Assembly: GCA_019313095.1 (NCBI GenBank)
Contig: JAFDBU010000081.1
Coordinates: 1 to 7,659 of the forward strand
DNA length: 7,659 nucleotides
Reading direction: 5' to 3'
Source of the DNA: Deltaproteobacteria bacterium
GTDB taxonomy: Bacteria > Desulfobacterota > Desulfobulbia > Desulfobulbales > BM004
The notes beneath the pieces are model-generated. The model was not told where the DNA came from, did no database searches, and was given only the letters and a program-made list of their open reading frames with translations. This document shows positions 1-6,312 of the stretch, piece after piece. The translations under genes were made by a program, and so were the position numbers. The number at the start of each line of letters is the position of its first letter. Within the stretch, counting starts at the first letter, position 1.

Positions 1-27
1 ACAATAAGAGATAATTTGCCCTGTTTC

Positions 28-327
28 TCAAGGCGGGGGAGTAAGTAAGTTATTGGTCCTTGATGATTTCAATGTTTGAGTATTCGGGAGACTGTGGTTT
101 ATTTTGGCATCTATTATATTTTTTATTTCAAGGTTTGATAGAACAGAAGTATCCGTTTTAAGAACATGTACAATGCAGTCACGGCAAACATTAAAAAAGT
201 TCCTGTAATCATTATCTTTTTCAGTGGCAATTTCCCAGCAGTTTTTGGCCGGATTTTGTCTGGCCGGACAGTTTGTCTTATCACACTGCATAATTTCCCA
301 ACAGAAACAATCGCTACGTGATCCCAT
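28..327 (-). CDS. Small Cys/Trp-rich 'two-CW' protein (copy 1)
   Basis: A 99-residue soluble protein with no signal peptide or membrane segment. Its first 53 residues carry a cysteine pattern: CFCWEI (C7, C9, W10), C15, a CPA motif at C20, CWEI (C30, W31), and C48-x2-C51. This matches the two-CW type of small domain found alone or attached to bacterial sensory proteins. The seven cysteines suggest metal, Fe-S or redox chemistry, but that is inference and no biochemical role can be assigned. Residues 54-99 form a polar tail without cysteines, ending in a PPP motif. The ATG at 327 has a good Shine-Dalgarno site (AAGGAGA, minus strand, 337-343, 9-nt spacer). The protein is a clear paralogue of the one encoded at 3833-4054: the CW, CPA, CWEI and C-[RK]-D-C blocks align almost without gaps. 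The gene has its own promoter-like site about 150 bp upstream. Confidence 0.82.
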   Translation of the reverse strand: MGSRSDCFCWEIMQCDKTNCPARQNPAKNCWEIATEKDNDYRNFFNVCRDCIVHVLKTDTSVLSNLEIKNIIDAKINHSLPNTQTLKSSRTNNLLTPPP

Positions 328-483
328 GACAAAAAATCTCCTTATGGAAGAACTTGAGCCGAATTTCTCAGGTGAGATGTAGTGGTTGAATTAATCCAAT
401 GAAATAGGGCACTTTTTAATTTTATTAGATGAAGCCTCCTTTTTCTGCTCACCAGTGGTCGTATGGAAATAATTTTTACAGCT

Positions 484-512
484 ATAATACATAGGTATAA
501 ATACCTAGTCAA
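484..512 (-). promoter_or_regulatory. Sigma-70-type promoter for the 28-327 gene, with operator-like palindrome in the spacer
   Basis: On the minus strand, TTGACT (507-512) and TATTAT (484-489) are separated by exactly 17 bp, close to the ideal -35/-10 arrangement. The spacer holds a palindrome with 7-bp arms, TAGGTAT and ATACCTA, around a 2-bp centre (492-507); one arm touches the -35 box. A dyad in this position is typical of an operator or activator site, but the regulator is unknown. Transcription would start near 477 and give a leader of about 150 nt before the start codon at 327. Confidence 0.6.
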
Positions 513-575
513 TGAAAATAATTCCATAAAAGCGGATGCTGACAGGTTAAGAAATATCAGATCCTGGTGCCTGAT

Positions 576-2036
576 TTACAGGTAGGGTGAAAAAAGGCGG
601 AAAAAACGATTACGCAGTTTCAGTATTAGGCTTTGAGATCTAAGTTCTGTCAGGGTCAATTCCCGGGCAGAACTTTTTTTCTCCTGCAGGATTTCCCCCA
701 TGGTCGCTGCCAGCTGAACGTCATAGCATTCCATGTTAAATTCAAAATTAAGCGCCAGGCTTCTTGCATCCCAGTTGGCAGACCCCAGCAAAACCCACAA
801 ATGATCCACCAGCATCAGCTTGGAGTGATCAAAAGGCGGCGGGCTCAAATAGACCCTGCAGCCTTCCTGGAGAAGCTCCTCCAAACCTGCATCAGAGGCC
901 CATTTTACCATCCTGAGATTTGATGTTGCCGGCAGGATTATTTCTATCGCTACACCGCGAAGCGCTGCAATAAGAAGAGCTGAAATCAGTTGTGCGTCCG
1001 GCAGGAAATAGGGGGTAACGATACTGATTGACTCCTGGGCCGTGGCCATGGCGGCCATGATAACCTTTCGCAGTTTATCAAAATCCTCGTCCGGCCCGTC
1101 CGAGATGCCTCGAGCCACTCCGTCTCCCTGCGTAACAAGATGCGGGTACCATTTGTCACCTTCTAGAACCTGGCCGGTGGTAAAGGTCCAGTCCTCGGCA
1201 AAGGCACGCTGCAGTTCAGCTGTCACCGGGCCCTCAATGAGAAAGTGAACATCCTGTATGGGATGGCGGGGGTTGTCTCCAAGGCAGTTTCCTTCCCGTA
1301 TGTTCATGCCGCCGGTAAAGCCGATTCTGCCGTCAATTACCATTATTTTCCGATGGTTGCGTAAATTGAAATACTGGAAACTCCAGGGCAGGATTGTTCT
1401 CATGAATTCCGCTGCTTCAATTCCTTCCCGGCGCAGGCGCCAGGTAATTGGCGGGAAAGAATAGCGGGCACCCACGCTGTCAACCAGCACTTTTATTTCA
1501 ACACCCCTTTGTCGGGCATCACGCAGCGCTGCCCGAAATCGGCTGCCCCATGAGTCATTGTCAAAGATATAGCTGCACAAAGCAATGGTATACTGTGCCT
1601 TCTCTATAACCGCGAGCATACGGGGATATGCCTGGTCACCATTGAGCAGCGGTGTAATCATGTTGCCTCGCATAAGGGGCTGGCGGGTTAACTTTTCGGT
1701 CATCTGAATGAGCTTCAACAGGTTGTTTTTTCCTCTCCCGCTGCACATATTTTCAATAAATGATGGAGAAACTACATCAGACTGTTTTGGTAAAGCCACC
1801 GCCTGTTTATCGGCAAAACGAACCTTGGCTCGTCGCTTTATGCGGTTAACCCCGAAAAGCCAGTAAAGGCACACCCCCAGAACCGGCGCAAACCAGACCA
1901 GGCCAAGCCAGCCGGCAGCCGCCCTGGTGTCACGCTTTTTATACAGAATATGGATGGCGGTGCCGAGAGTGGCCGAAAAGTGAACTGCTGTGATCAGGTA
2001 CGGCCAGATTTTTTGGGAAAAAGCGGGAATATACAT
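576..2036 (-). CDS. cls: Cardiolipin synthase (phospholipase D superfamily)
   Basis: A 486-residue membrane enzyme that joins two phosphatidylglycerol molecules (or PG and another phospholipid) to make cardiolipin at the cytoplasmic membrane. The N-terminus has two hydrophobic helices (about residues 10-31 and 41-62), matching the PLDc_N membrane anchor. Two catalytic HKD motifs are intact: H228-x-K230-x4-D235 followed by GFTGG, and H404-x-K406-x4-D411 followed by GSANWD. Length is normal for bacterial Cls. The ATG at 2036 is the only sensible start, because an in-frame TAA lies one codon upstream, yet there is no recognisable Shine-Dalgarno site. The gene is convergent with nothing and divergent from the MTHFR gene at 2305; it is probably monocistronic. 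Which of several Cls paralogues it represents cannot be told from here. Confidence 0.93.
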   Translation of the reverse strand: MYIPAFSQKIWPYLITAVHFSATLGTAIHILYKKRDTRAAAGWLGLVWFAPVLGVCLYWLFGVNRIKRRAKVRFADKQAVALPKQSDVVSPSFIENMCSGRGKNNLLKLIQMTEKLTRQPLMRGNMITPLLNGDQAYPRMLAVIEKAQYTIALCSYIFDNDSWGSRFRAALRDARQRGVEIKVLVDSVGARYSFPPITWRLRREGIEAAEFMRTILPWSFQYFNLRNHRKIMVIDGRIGFTGGMNIREGNCLGDNPRHPIQDVHFLIEGPVTAELQRAFAEDWTFTTGQVLEGDKWYPHLVTQGDGVARGISDGPDEDFDKLRKVIMAAMATAQESISIVTPYFLPDAQLISALLIAALRGVAIEIILPATSNLRMVKWASDAGLEELLQEGCRVYLSPPPFDHSKLMLVDHLWVLLGSANWDARSLALNFEFNMECYDVQLAATMGEILQEKKSSARELTLTELRSQSLILKLRNRFFRLFSPYL

Positions 2037-2304
2037 GGATTAGAGAGGTGTCATAAGAGCAGTTACTGGAAAAGAGTTTATCATCCCGAGTATTTGAGAC
2101 GCACTGTCACAGATAAGCATTTTGGGAGGATATAAACACCTTTTTACGGCATAGACACCTGTACAGCGCATGAGTTACTGTTTTGAACCCTTGGTACCGG
2201 GTGTGCTGAACCGGTCCTGTCTGGAAAAACAGTATAGAAAAAATTATTAATATACAATAGGTTAATGTACTATATTTGAAAAAACTCTATTATCTCCAGT
2301 AGCA
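2037..2304. other. Intergenic region between divergent cls and MTHFR genes
   Basis: These 268 bp must hold the promoters of both divergent genes. The part nearest the MTHFR gene (about 2235-2295) is very AT-rich. An inverted repeat ACCGG (2196-2200) and CCGGT (2211-2215) with a 10-nt gap lies in the middle. No convincing -35/-10 pair was found on either strand, and neither start codon has a good ribosome binding site. No open reading frame of note is present. Confidence 0.4.
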
Positions 2305-3783
2305 ATGAATTTTTTTCGAAAATTGTCCATAAACTGGTCTTTTCCGTTGTGCTATAATCTGCTGCCCCATTTTACTACTGCCGGGCAGGACTATAACAAT
2401 CTTGCCAATTGTGCTAAAGATGCTCTGCAGGATGGCAGGATACAAACTTTTTTCCTTTCGGATCGCCCATTATCCAAGCAGGAGTTTTCTTCCTTCCGTC
2501 TGGCAGAGGATATTCTTGCAGCAGGCGGAGAACCTGTTATTTCCCTGGCCCTGACTTTTTATGATAGAAATACCTTTGTGGAAAGGTTGCAGGAATATAT
2601 CCGGGCCGGGGTACAGCACTTTGTTTTTGTCTCAGGTGATTACCCGTTGAGGACTGAGGCTAAAACTTCTAAGCCGGTTTATGATATTGACAGTGTGCAG
2701 CTGTTCATGCTTCTGGCAGATTTTGTGGGAGAAACAGATATTGCTAGAGGCTGCGTGGTTTGCCCCTTTAAATATTATGAAAGTGAATTGGTATGGCAAT
2801 ATGAGAAACTTCGACGCAAAATCAGCGTGGGAGCTGATTTTGTTGTTACCCAAATGGGATATGATCTGCGAAAATTTGATGAGCTGCTGCAATTTTGCGC
2901 TCTCAATAAAATTACTGCCCCCCTGGTGGCAAATGTATTTATTGCGGACATGCAGATAGCTCGCCTGATCCAGGCCAGGGCCATTCCGGGTGTTAAAATG
3001 GAGAGTCCGCTACTACGTATACTGCATGAGAAGAAATCCGGGCGGGAGGCTGAACTGATGCGAAGCGCCAAAATTCTGGCTGTCTTAAAAGGTCTGGGTT
3101 ATCACAGCGTCATGCTGGGCAACTCAAAAATTGATTTTTCTGAAATCGGGCAGGTCCTTGATGAGGCTGAGAGAATACAGCAAGGGTGGCAGAATATGGT
3201 GGCGGAGCTGGATTATTATGACGGCGAAGCTCAAAACTTTTTTTACTTTAAAAAAAATCCGCATACTGGTCTCAACAGCAGCGAACCGGCCTCTGTAGCT
3301 CTGAAGCATTTTCCTTCGCCAGCCTATTCTTTCAGCTATTTTATTGACTGGCTGGTCTATGTCCCCCAGGGGCCGATGTTTAAGCTTACCGGACGGTTTT
3401 GCCGTTTCTGCAGCAGCAGAAAATTCTGGTATAGGTTTCTGTGGCTGCTGGAATTCATTTCAAAACGTCCGCTTTACGGCTGCAGGATGTGTGGTGACTG
3501 CACCCTTTATGCCTGCGGCTTTCTCTGTTATCAGTCAGAATGTCCTAAAAAACAGCTGAACGGGCCATGCGGAGGCAGCATTGAAGGCTACTGTGAAGTA
3601 TATCCTGAAAAAAAGCGGTGCTACTGGGTTAAAGTGTATCACAACATGAAAGGGGTCAGGCAGCACGTAACTTTTGTGGCCCCTCCTGTTCCGGCCAGGG
3701 ATACTTCACTCAACCGCACATCGTCATGGATAAATTTCTTCACGGGTAAAGATCACCGCCGAATGAAAATAGAGGCCGAATAG
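2305..3783 (+). CDS. Methylenetetrahydrofolate reductase, MetF-like barrel fused to Cys-rich MTHFR_C (MetV-type) domain
   Basis: A 492-residue cytoplasmic protein. Residues about 10-260 resemble the MetF TIM barrel: LTFYDRN (83-89), FVSGDYP (108-114), VYDIDSVQL (125-133) and GADFVVTQMGYD (176-187). Residues about 360-450 form the cysteine-rich C-terminal domain of acetogen-type reductases: CRFC (366-369), GCRMCGDC (392-399), then C404, C408, C413, the NGPCGGS block at 419-425, C430 and C439. In acetogens these are separate MetF and MetV subunits; here they are one chain. The expected role is reduction of methylene-THF to methyl-THF in the methyl branch of the Wood-Ljungdahl pathway or for methionine synthesis. 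By hand alignment the FAD-site Asp (D112) and Gln (Q183) are kept, but the conserved N-terminal catalytic Glu appears as N18. The ATG at 2305 is the only ATG before an upstream stop; the Shine-Dalgarno site is absent or very weak. No partner genes adjoin it. Confidence 0.82.
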   Translation: MNFFRKLSINWSFPLCYNLLPHFTTAGQDYNNLANCAKDALQDGRIQTFFLSDRPLSKQEFSSFRLAEDILAAGGEPVISLALTFYDRNTFVERLQEYIRAGVQHFVFVSGDYPLRTEAKTSKPVYDIDSVQLFMLLADFVGETDIARGCVVCPFKYYESELVWQYEKLRRKISVGADFVVTQMGYDLRKFDELLQFCALNKITAPLVANVFIADMQIARLIQARAIPGVKMESPLLRILHEKKSGREAELMRSAKILAVLKGLGYHSVMLGNSKIDFSEIGQVLDEAERIQQGWQNMVAELDYYDGEAQNFFYFKKNPHTGLNSSEPASVALKHFPSPAYSFSYFIDWLVYVPQGPMFKLTGRFCRFCSSRKFWYRFLWLLEFISKRPLYGCRMCGDCTLYACGFLCYQSECPKKQLNGPCGGSIEGYCEVYPEKKRCYWVKVYHNMKGVRQHVTFVAPPVPARDTSLNRTSSWINFFTGKDHRRMKIEAE

Positions 3784-3815
3784 AGAAAAAAGAAAGTAGG
3801 GTGAGTCAGGTTTGA

Positions 3816-3850
3816 GGAGTATGGCTCTGGCATTACTCCATCTTTTCTAT
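3816..3850 (+). terminator. Possible rho-independent terminator after the MTHFR gene
   Basis: GGAGTATG (3816-3823) can pair with CATTACTCC (3831-3839) with one bulged T, leaving a 7-nt loop, and is followed on the plus strand by a T-rich stretch (ATCTTTTCTATTTG). It sits 33 bp after the MTHFR stop and overlaps the end of the converging gene at 3833. It could also form on the minus strand but has no immediate T-run there. The stem is modest. Confidence 0.45.
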
Positions 3851-4054
3851 TTGTACGTCAGACTTTAATTTGTCAGATTCTGCCATGGCACGCTGAAACA
3901 CCTTACAGTCCTTGCACTTTTCAAAAACTTTTTCCCAGCTGTTATGTAAAAAGGAAATTTCCCAGCAGGTTTTCCCGGGCTCACATTTGGCAGGGCAGTC
4001 TATCGGATTTTCACAGTCAACTATCTTCCAGCAGGAACAGTCCTTATTCGCCAT
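3833..4054 (-). CDS. Small Cys/Trp-rich 'two-CW' protein (copy 2)
   Basis: A 73-residue soluble protein with the same pattern as the 28-327 product: CSCWKI (C6, C8, W9), C14, CPA (C20), C24, CWEI (C30, W31), C47-x2-C50. It has one cysteine more (C24) than its paralogue and a shorter, charged tail. I chose the ATG at 4054 because it places the first CxCW motif at the same distance from the start as in the paralogue and has a GGGA site about 8 nt upstream (TTGGGATAATGTA). A longer reading begins with TTG at 4105, adds 17 residues with two extra cysteines, and is less likely. It is the last gene of the minus-strand run that begins at 6132, separated from the gene before it by a strong hairpin. 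A metal or redox role is plausible, not shown. Convergent with the MTHFR gene. Confidence 0.8.
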   Translation of the reverse strand: MANKDCSCWKIVDCENPIDCPAKCEPGKTCWEISFLHNSWEKVFEKCKDCKVFQRAMAESDKLKSDVQIEKME

Positions 4055-4124
4055 TACATTATCCCAAATATGTTTGCAGCATGATGATCGGTTATCAGGT
4101 TGCAAGAAGGGTCAATCAGTATAA

Positions 4125-4164
4125 AGCTGAGGAGCACCCTCCTGTTCAGAGATGCTCCTCAGCT
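4125..4164 (-). terminator. Strong 12-bp hairpin between the Gly/Tyr-rich gene and the second two-CW gene
   Basis: AGCTGAGGAGCA (4125-4136) and TGCTCCTCAGCT (4153-4164) are perfect 12-bp arms around a 16-nt loop. The hairpin lies 41 bp past the stop of the 4206-4499 gene. On the minus strand it is followed only by TTTATACTGATT, so the U-run is poor and termination may be partial. The minus-strand loop contains CAGGAGGG, a Shine-Dalgarno-like sequence. A partial terminator, an mRNA 3'-end stabiliser or a processing site are all possible. Confidence 0.6.
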
Positions 4165-4205
4165 GCCATTGTCCGATTAGTGAACAAAATTATCAGGGAT
4201 ACTGT

Positions 4206-4499
4206 CTATTGTCCGTATCCCGGTGAAGGTGCTCCTCCGTATCCTGGAGCGGGTGAAGGTTGACTGCCGTATCCGGGCGAAGATGCTTCTTTATCTGAAA
4301 CTGCATCACTTGAAGCACCATATCCCCCTGACGGAGCAGATGGTTCTTGTGATGTGCCCTCTGTAACGCTTTTTTTGACTGACTGACTGGCAGCACTGTA
4401 GTTTACTGCCTGGTCACTATGGCTTCCTATAGTGTAACCGCTGACAAAACTAAAGACAGCGGCAATTATAATTAAAGATATTGCAATACTTGGTTTCAT
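4206..4499 (-). CDS. Small exported or membrane-anchored Gly/Tyr/Pro-rich protein with PGYG repeats
   Basis: A 97-residue protein I do not recognise as a named family. Residues 4-20 are a hydrophobic segment behind a single lysine, fitting a signal peptide or N-terminal anchor; there is no lipobox cysteine. The rest is low-complexity and outside the membrane by prediction: a Ser/Ala-rich stretch (about 33-57) and a C-terminal part with GGYG (58-61), and PGYG at 75-78, 85-88 and 93-96, separated by Ser, Pro and Ala. The ATG at 4499 has GGAG 9 nt upstream. It starts only 18 nt after the permease stop, so it is very likely co-transcribed and co-translated with it. Normal start, stop and ribosome binding site argue that it is a real gene despite its composition. 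A surface, cell-wall or accessory role for the neighbouring permease is a guess. Confidence 0.72.
   Translation of the reverse strand: MKPSIAISLIIIAAVFSFVSGYTIGSHSDQAVNYSAASQSVKKSVTEGTSQEPSAPSGGYGASSDAVSDKEASSPGYGSQPSPAPGYGGAPSPGYGQ
4213..4325. repeat. Degenerate repeat encoding the PGYG motifs
   Basis: CCGTATCC occurs at 4213-4220, 4237-4244 and 4267-4274, with a variant CCATATCC at 4318-4325. Flanking sequence (GGTGAAGGTGCT, GGTGAAGGTTGA, GGCGAAGATGCT) is also partly repeated. Each copy encodes a GYG motif on the minus strand. The spacings (24, 30 and 51 bp) are multiples of three, so length changes would keep the reading frame. Confidence 0.6.
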
Positions 4500-4517
4500 T
4501 ATTTTTTTCTCCGGTTG

Positions 4518-5615
4518 CTAAAAATTAGTCGGCCTGATGAATTTGAAATAGGACATTGTCCAGTTCCCCATGACAATGGCGGTAATTGCAATAATGCTGG
4601 ATACCGCTCCAGTGGATACCCCGGTAACACCGTGGCCGAGGTTGCATCCTCCTGCAATTACAGCACCGACTCCCATCATGACACTGCCGCCGAACGAAGT
4701 AAGAAATTGACCCACCGGCGGTATTTTCCAGGAAAATTCCTGACGAGACTTGGCACTTATAAAGGCACCAAATGGTACTGAAAAAATGAAGAATACACCC
4801 CAGGTACCTCTGAATATCCCGAGAAAAGTGAATTCCTGAAAGGGTGAATGGCTGCTGTTATACAACAGTGAGTTGAAAAGTTCCCGCGTCGGAGTTGTAA
4901 TTGCCAGTCCCCGTGGAAAACCGCCGTAATAGGATGATATCCACCAGCCTGCCATGGTTAGCAAACCGACCATTAAACCGGTCAGGGCCCAAGTAAAAGT
5001 TTTAGTCTTGGTCAAGCCAAACTTAGGCTTGCCCATGAAAACATAAACCATAATAATTAAAGACAAAACAAAGATGGAGACCCACTTAACGGTCATGCCC
5101 TGGCCGAAAAGGTGCCAGAAGGCCGGATTTTGCATGCCGCCTATCTCGTAAGAAAAGGTTTTCAGATAATTATGCAGTGGTCTGAAAATTCCATCCGTGG
5201 TCATCACCACCCCGAAGAAAAAACCGATGATGGCGATGATGGCAGCCGCCTGACCCTCACCGAGCCTGAAGACTATACCGCTGGCACAACCACCTGCCAG
5301 AACAATCCCCATACCGAAAAGAAAACCGCCCAGTATATTGGCCAGAGGGAGAAAATTCTGCCGCAGGAGCTGAGTATGTATGATTTCTCCTGTTTGCGGA
5401 CTTGTTGTGACCATGTACCCCATGTCCTGGATCAGGTTAGATCCGATAATGGCCACAACCACACTGAGGAGATAGGCCCTGAACATCGTCATATTTTCCA
5501 GGAAGATTATGTCCCTGAAAGCTGAGTTTAGGCAGAAGCGTCCTCGCTGTAATATATAGCCAAGGGCCAGGCCAAGGAGTATTGCTGAGATTATACTTAT
5601 AAAACTACCCTGCAT
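4518..5615 (-). CDS. YeeE/YedE-family sulfur-compound permease (TsuA-like)
   Basis: A 365-residue polytopic membrane protein with roughly nine hydrophobic segments. The family's signature blocks are present: GRFCLNSAFRD near the N-terminus (C28), LAGGCASGIVFRLGEG (C110) and VIAGGCNLGHGVTGVSTG (C324). These match the conserved cysteine-bearing motifs of YeeE/YedE proteins; characterised members take up thiosulfate, with the cysteines lining the pathway, and others are linked to selenium metabolism. Substrate here is inferred only to be thiosulfate or a related sulfur or selenium species. I chose the ATG at 5615 because it follows AAGGAGG with a 6-nt gap and begins the first hydrophobic helix at once; a TTG at 5684 would add 23 charged residues inside the upstream gene. 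It overlaps the stress-protein gene by 11 nt and precedes the PGYG gene by 18 nt. No tusA-like sulfur carrier gene is visible beside it. Confidence 0.88.
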   Translation of the reverse strand: MQGSFISIISAILLGLALGYILQRGRFCLNSAFRDIIFLENMTMFRAYLLSVVVAIIGSNLIQDMGYMVTTSPQTGEIIHTQLLRQNFLPLANILGGFLFGMGIVLAGGCASGIVFRLGEGQAAAIIAIIGFFFGVVMTTDGIFRPLHNYLKTFSYEIGGMQNPAFWHLFGQGMTVKWVSIFVLSLIIMVYVFMGKPKFGLTKTKTFTWALTGLMVGLLTMAGWWISSYYGGFPRGLAITTPTRELFNSLLYNSSHSPFQEFTFLGIFRGTWGVFFIFSVPFGAFISAKSRQEFSWKIPPVGQFLTSFGGSVMMGVGAVIAGGCNLGHGVTGVSTGAVSSIIAITAIVMGNWTMSYFKFIRPTNF

Positions 5616-5628
5616 TATAAACCTCCTT
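5605..5628 (-). promoter_or_regulatory. Ribosome binding site and stop/start overlap coupling the stress-protein and permease genes
   Basis: AAGGAGG (minus strand, 5622-5628) lies inside the end of the Usp reading frame, 6 nt ahead of the permease ATG at 5615. The Usp stop TAG (5605-5607) falls 8 nt after that ATG. This layout implies translational coupling and settles the permease start. Confidence 0.8.
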
Positions 5629-6132
5629 GCCTGCCGGTACTTCACACGGTTTATCTCCCACTTTACAGCCGCCGGCTTTGGCAACCATTATGGGTATATT
5701 GGTTTTTCTTTCAACATCTTTGCTTACGGAGCCCGAGATAAGCCTGTCAAAGCCCACTTTATTGTTGCAGCCGAGGATCATGAGGTCAGCCTGTTCTTCT
5801 TCGGCAACTTTTAAAATTTCTTCAGTAACGTTACCAGCCCTGATCACATTTTTGATCTTGAAGAGGCCATATTTTTCAAGTTCCCTTGTATAAAAGGAAA
5901 GCACTTTCTCAGATTTGCGATCCAGTTCTTCCTGGAATTCTGTATCCTTAACCGCATCCCTTAGGGTGGATATTTCTGCTTCACCAAGCATGTCTCCCAT
6001 GAGAGACCGGCCCAGCAACCTCTGGACGTGGACCAGGATTACTTCTTCCGGCGGTCTTACTTGATTCTTGAAAACTTCCAGTACGCCCAGAGAACTCTTG
6101 GTTTCATCACACGCGATTAATATTTTTTTCAT
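5605..6132 (-). CDS. Universal stress protein (UspA family)
   Basis: A 175-residue cytoplasmic single-domain Usp. The first strand MKKILIACDE with D9, the VIRAGNVTEEIL block (97-107) and the nucleotide-loop region GCNNKVGFDRLISGSVS (121-137) are typical. The usual ATP signature G-x2-G-x9-G-[ST] is kept except that the second Gly is Asn (N124); ATP binding is therefore likely but not certain. The last 22 or so residues, after the final beta strand (IPIMVAKAG), form an extra tail with two cysteines (C156 and C163) that the usual Usp lacks. The ATG at 6132 follows GGAGGA with a good gap. It is the first gene after the sigma-54 promoter and is coupled to the permease gene by an 11-nt overlap, so it probably reports on or modulates permease activity or the stress that calls for it. 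Confidence 0.9.
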   Translation of the reverse strand: MKKILIACDETKSSLGVLEVFKNQVRPPEEVILVHVQRLLGRSLMGDMLGEAEISTLRDAVKDTEFQEELDRKSEKVLSFYTRELEKYGLFKIKNVIRAGNVTEEILKVAEEEQADLMILGCNNKVGFDRLISGSVSKDVERKTNIPIMVAKAGGCKVGDKPCEVPAGKEVYNAG

Positions 6133-6225
6133 TTTCTTTTCCTCCGTACTTTTTTATTGTTAATCCTTAATGTAATGGTTGCCCTATATAGCAACTAAAT
6201 TCCAACCAATCTTGCCTAAACATTA

Positions 6226-6241
6226 AGCAAAAGCCGTGCCA
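6226..6241 (-). promoter_or_regulatory. Sigma-54 (-24/-12) promoter of the usp-permease operon
   Basis: The minus strand reads TGGCACG, four bases (GCTT), then TTGCT. This matches the sigma-54 consensus TGGCACG-N4-TTGCW at every fixed base, with GG (6240-6239) and GC (6228-6227) at the required spacing. Transcription would begin near 6215, about 83 nt ahead of the Usp start codon. The adjacent divergent gene encodes a sigma-54 activator, which strongly supports the call. Confidence 0.88.
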
Positions 6242-6312
6242 GAAAGCCTGAATAAAAAAAATTCAAAAATTTCATACATTTATGCGTTTGTTGTAAAATT
6301 ATGTCGTTTCAG

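Noticed and set aside
434..443. Strong Shine-Dalgarno-like AAAAGGAGGC on the minus strand in the leader of the first two-CW gene
   Set aside because: No ATG, GTG or TTG follows within a usable distance; the nearest GTG is about 22 nt away and opens only a 14-codon frame.
342..527. A 61-codon minus-strand frame between the first two-CW gene and cls
   Set aside because: It spans the strong promoter and palindrome at 484-512, has no ribosome binding site and shows no recognisable motif; best read as leader and promoter DNA.
540..578. Possible terminator after cls (ATCAG and CTGAT arms, minus strand)
   Set aside because: Only a 5-bp stem with a 10-nt loop and no real T-run follows; too weak to call.
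633..1464. Plus-strand open frames inside cls
   Set aside because: They lie opposite a gene with clear HKD motifs and have no family features; shadows.
2037..2117. A 26-codon minus-strand frame ending one codon before the cls start
   Set aside because: It has no ribosome binding site and no coding character; likely chance.
5112..5525. A 137-codon plus-strand frame opposite the permease gene
   Set aside because: It is opposite conserved YeeE/YedE motifs, has a His/Thr/Glu-rich sequence typical of an antisense reading of a membrane protein, and no ribosome binding site.
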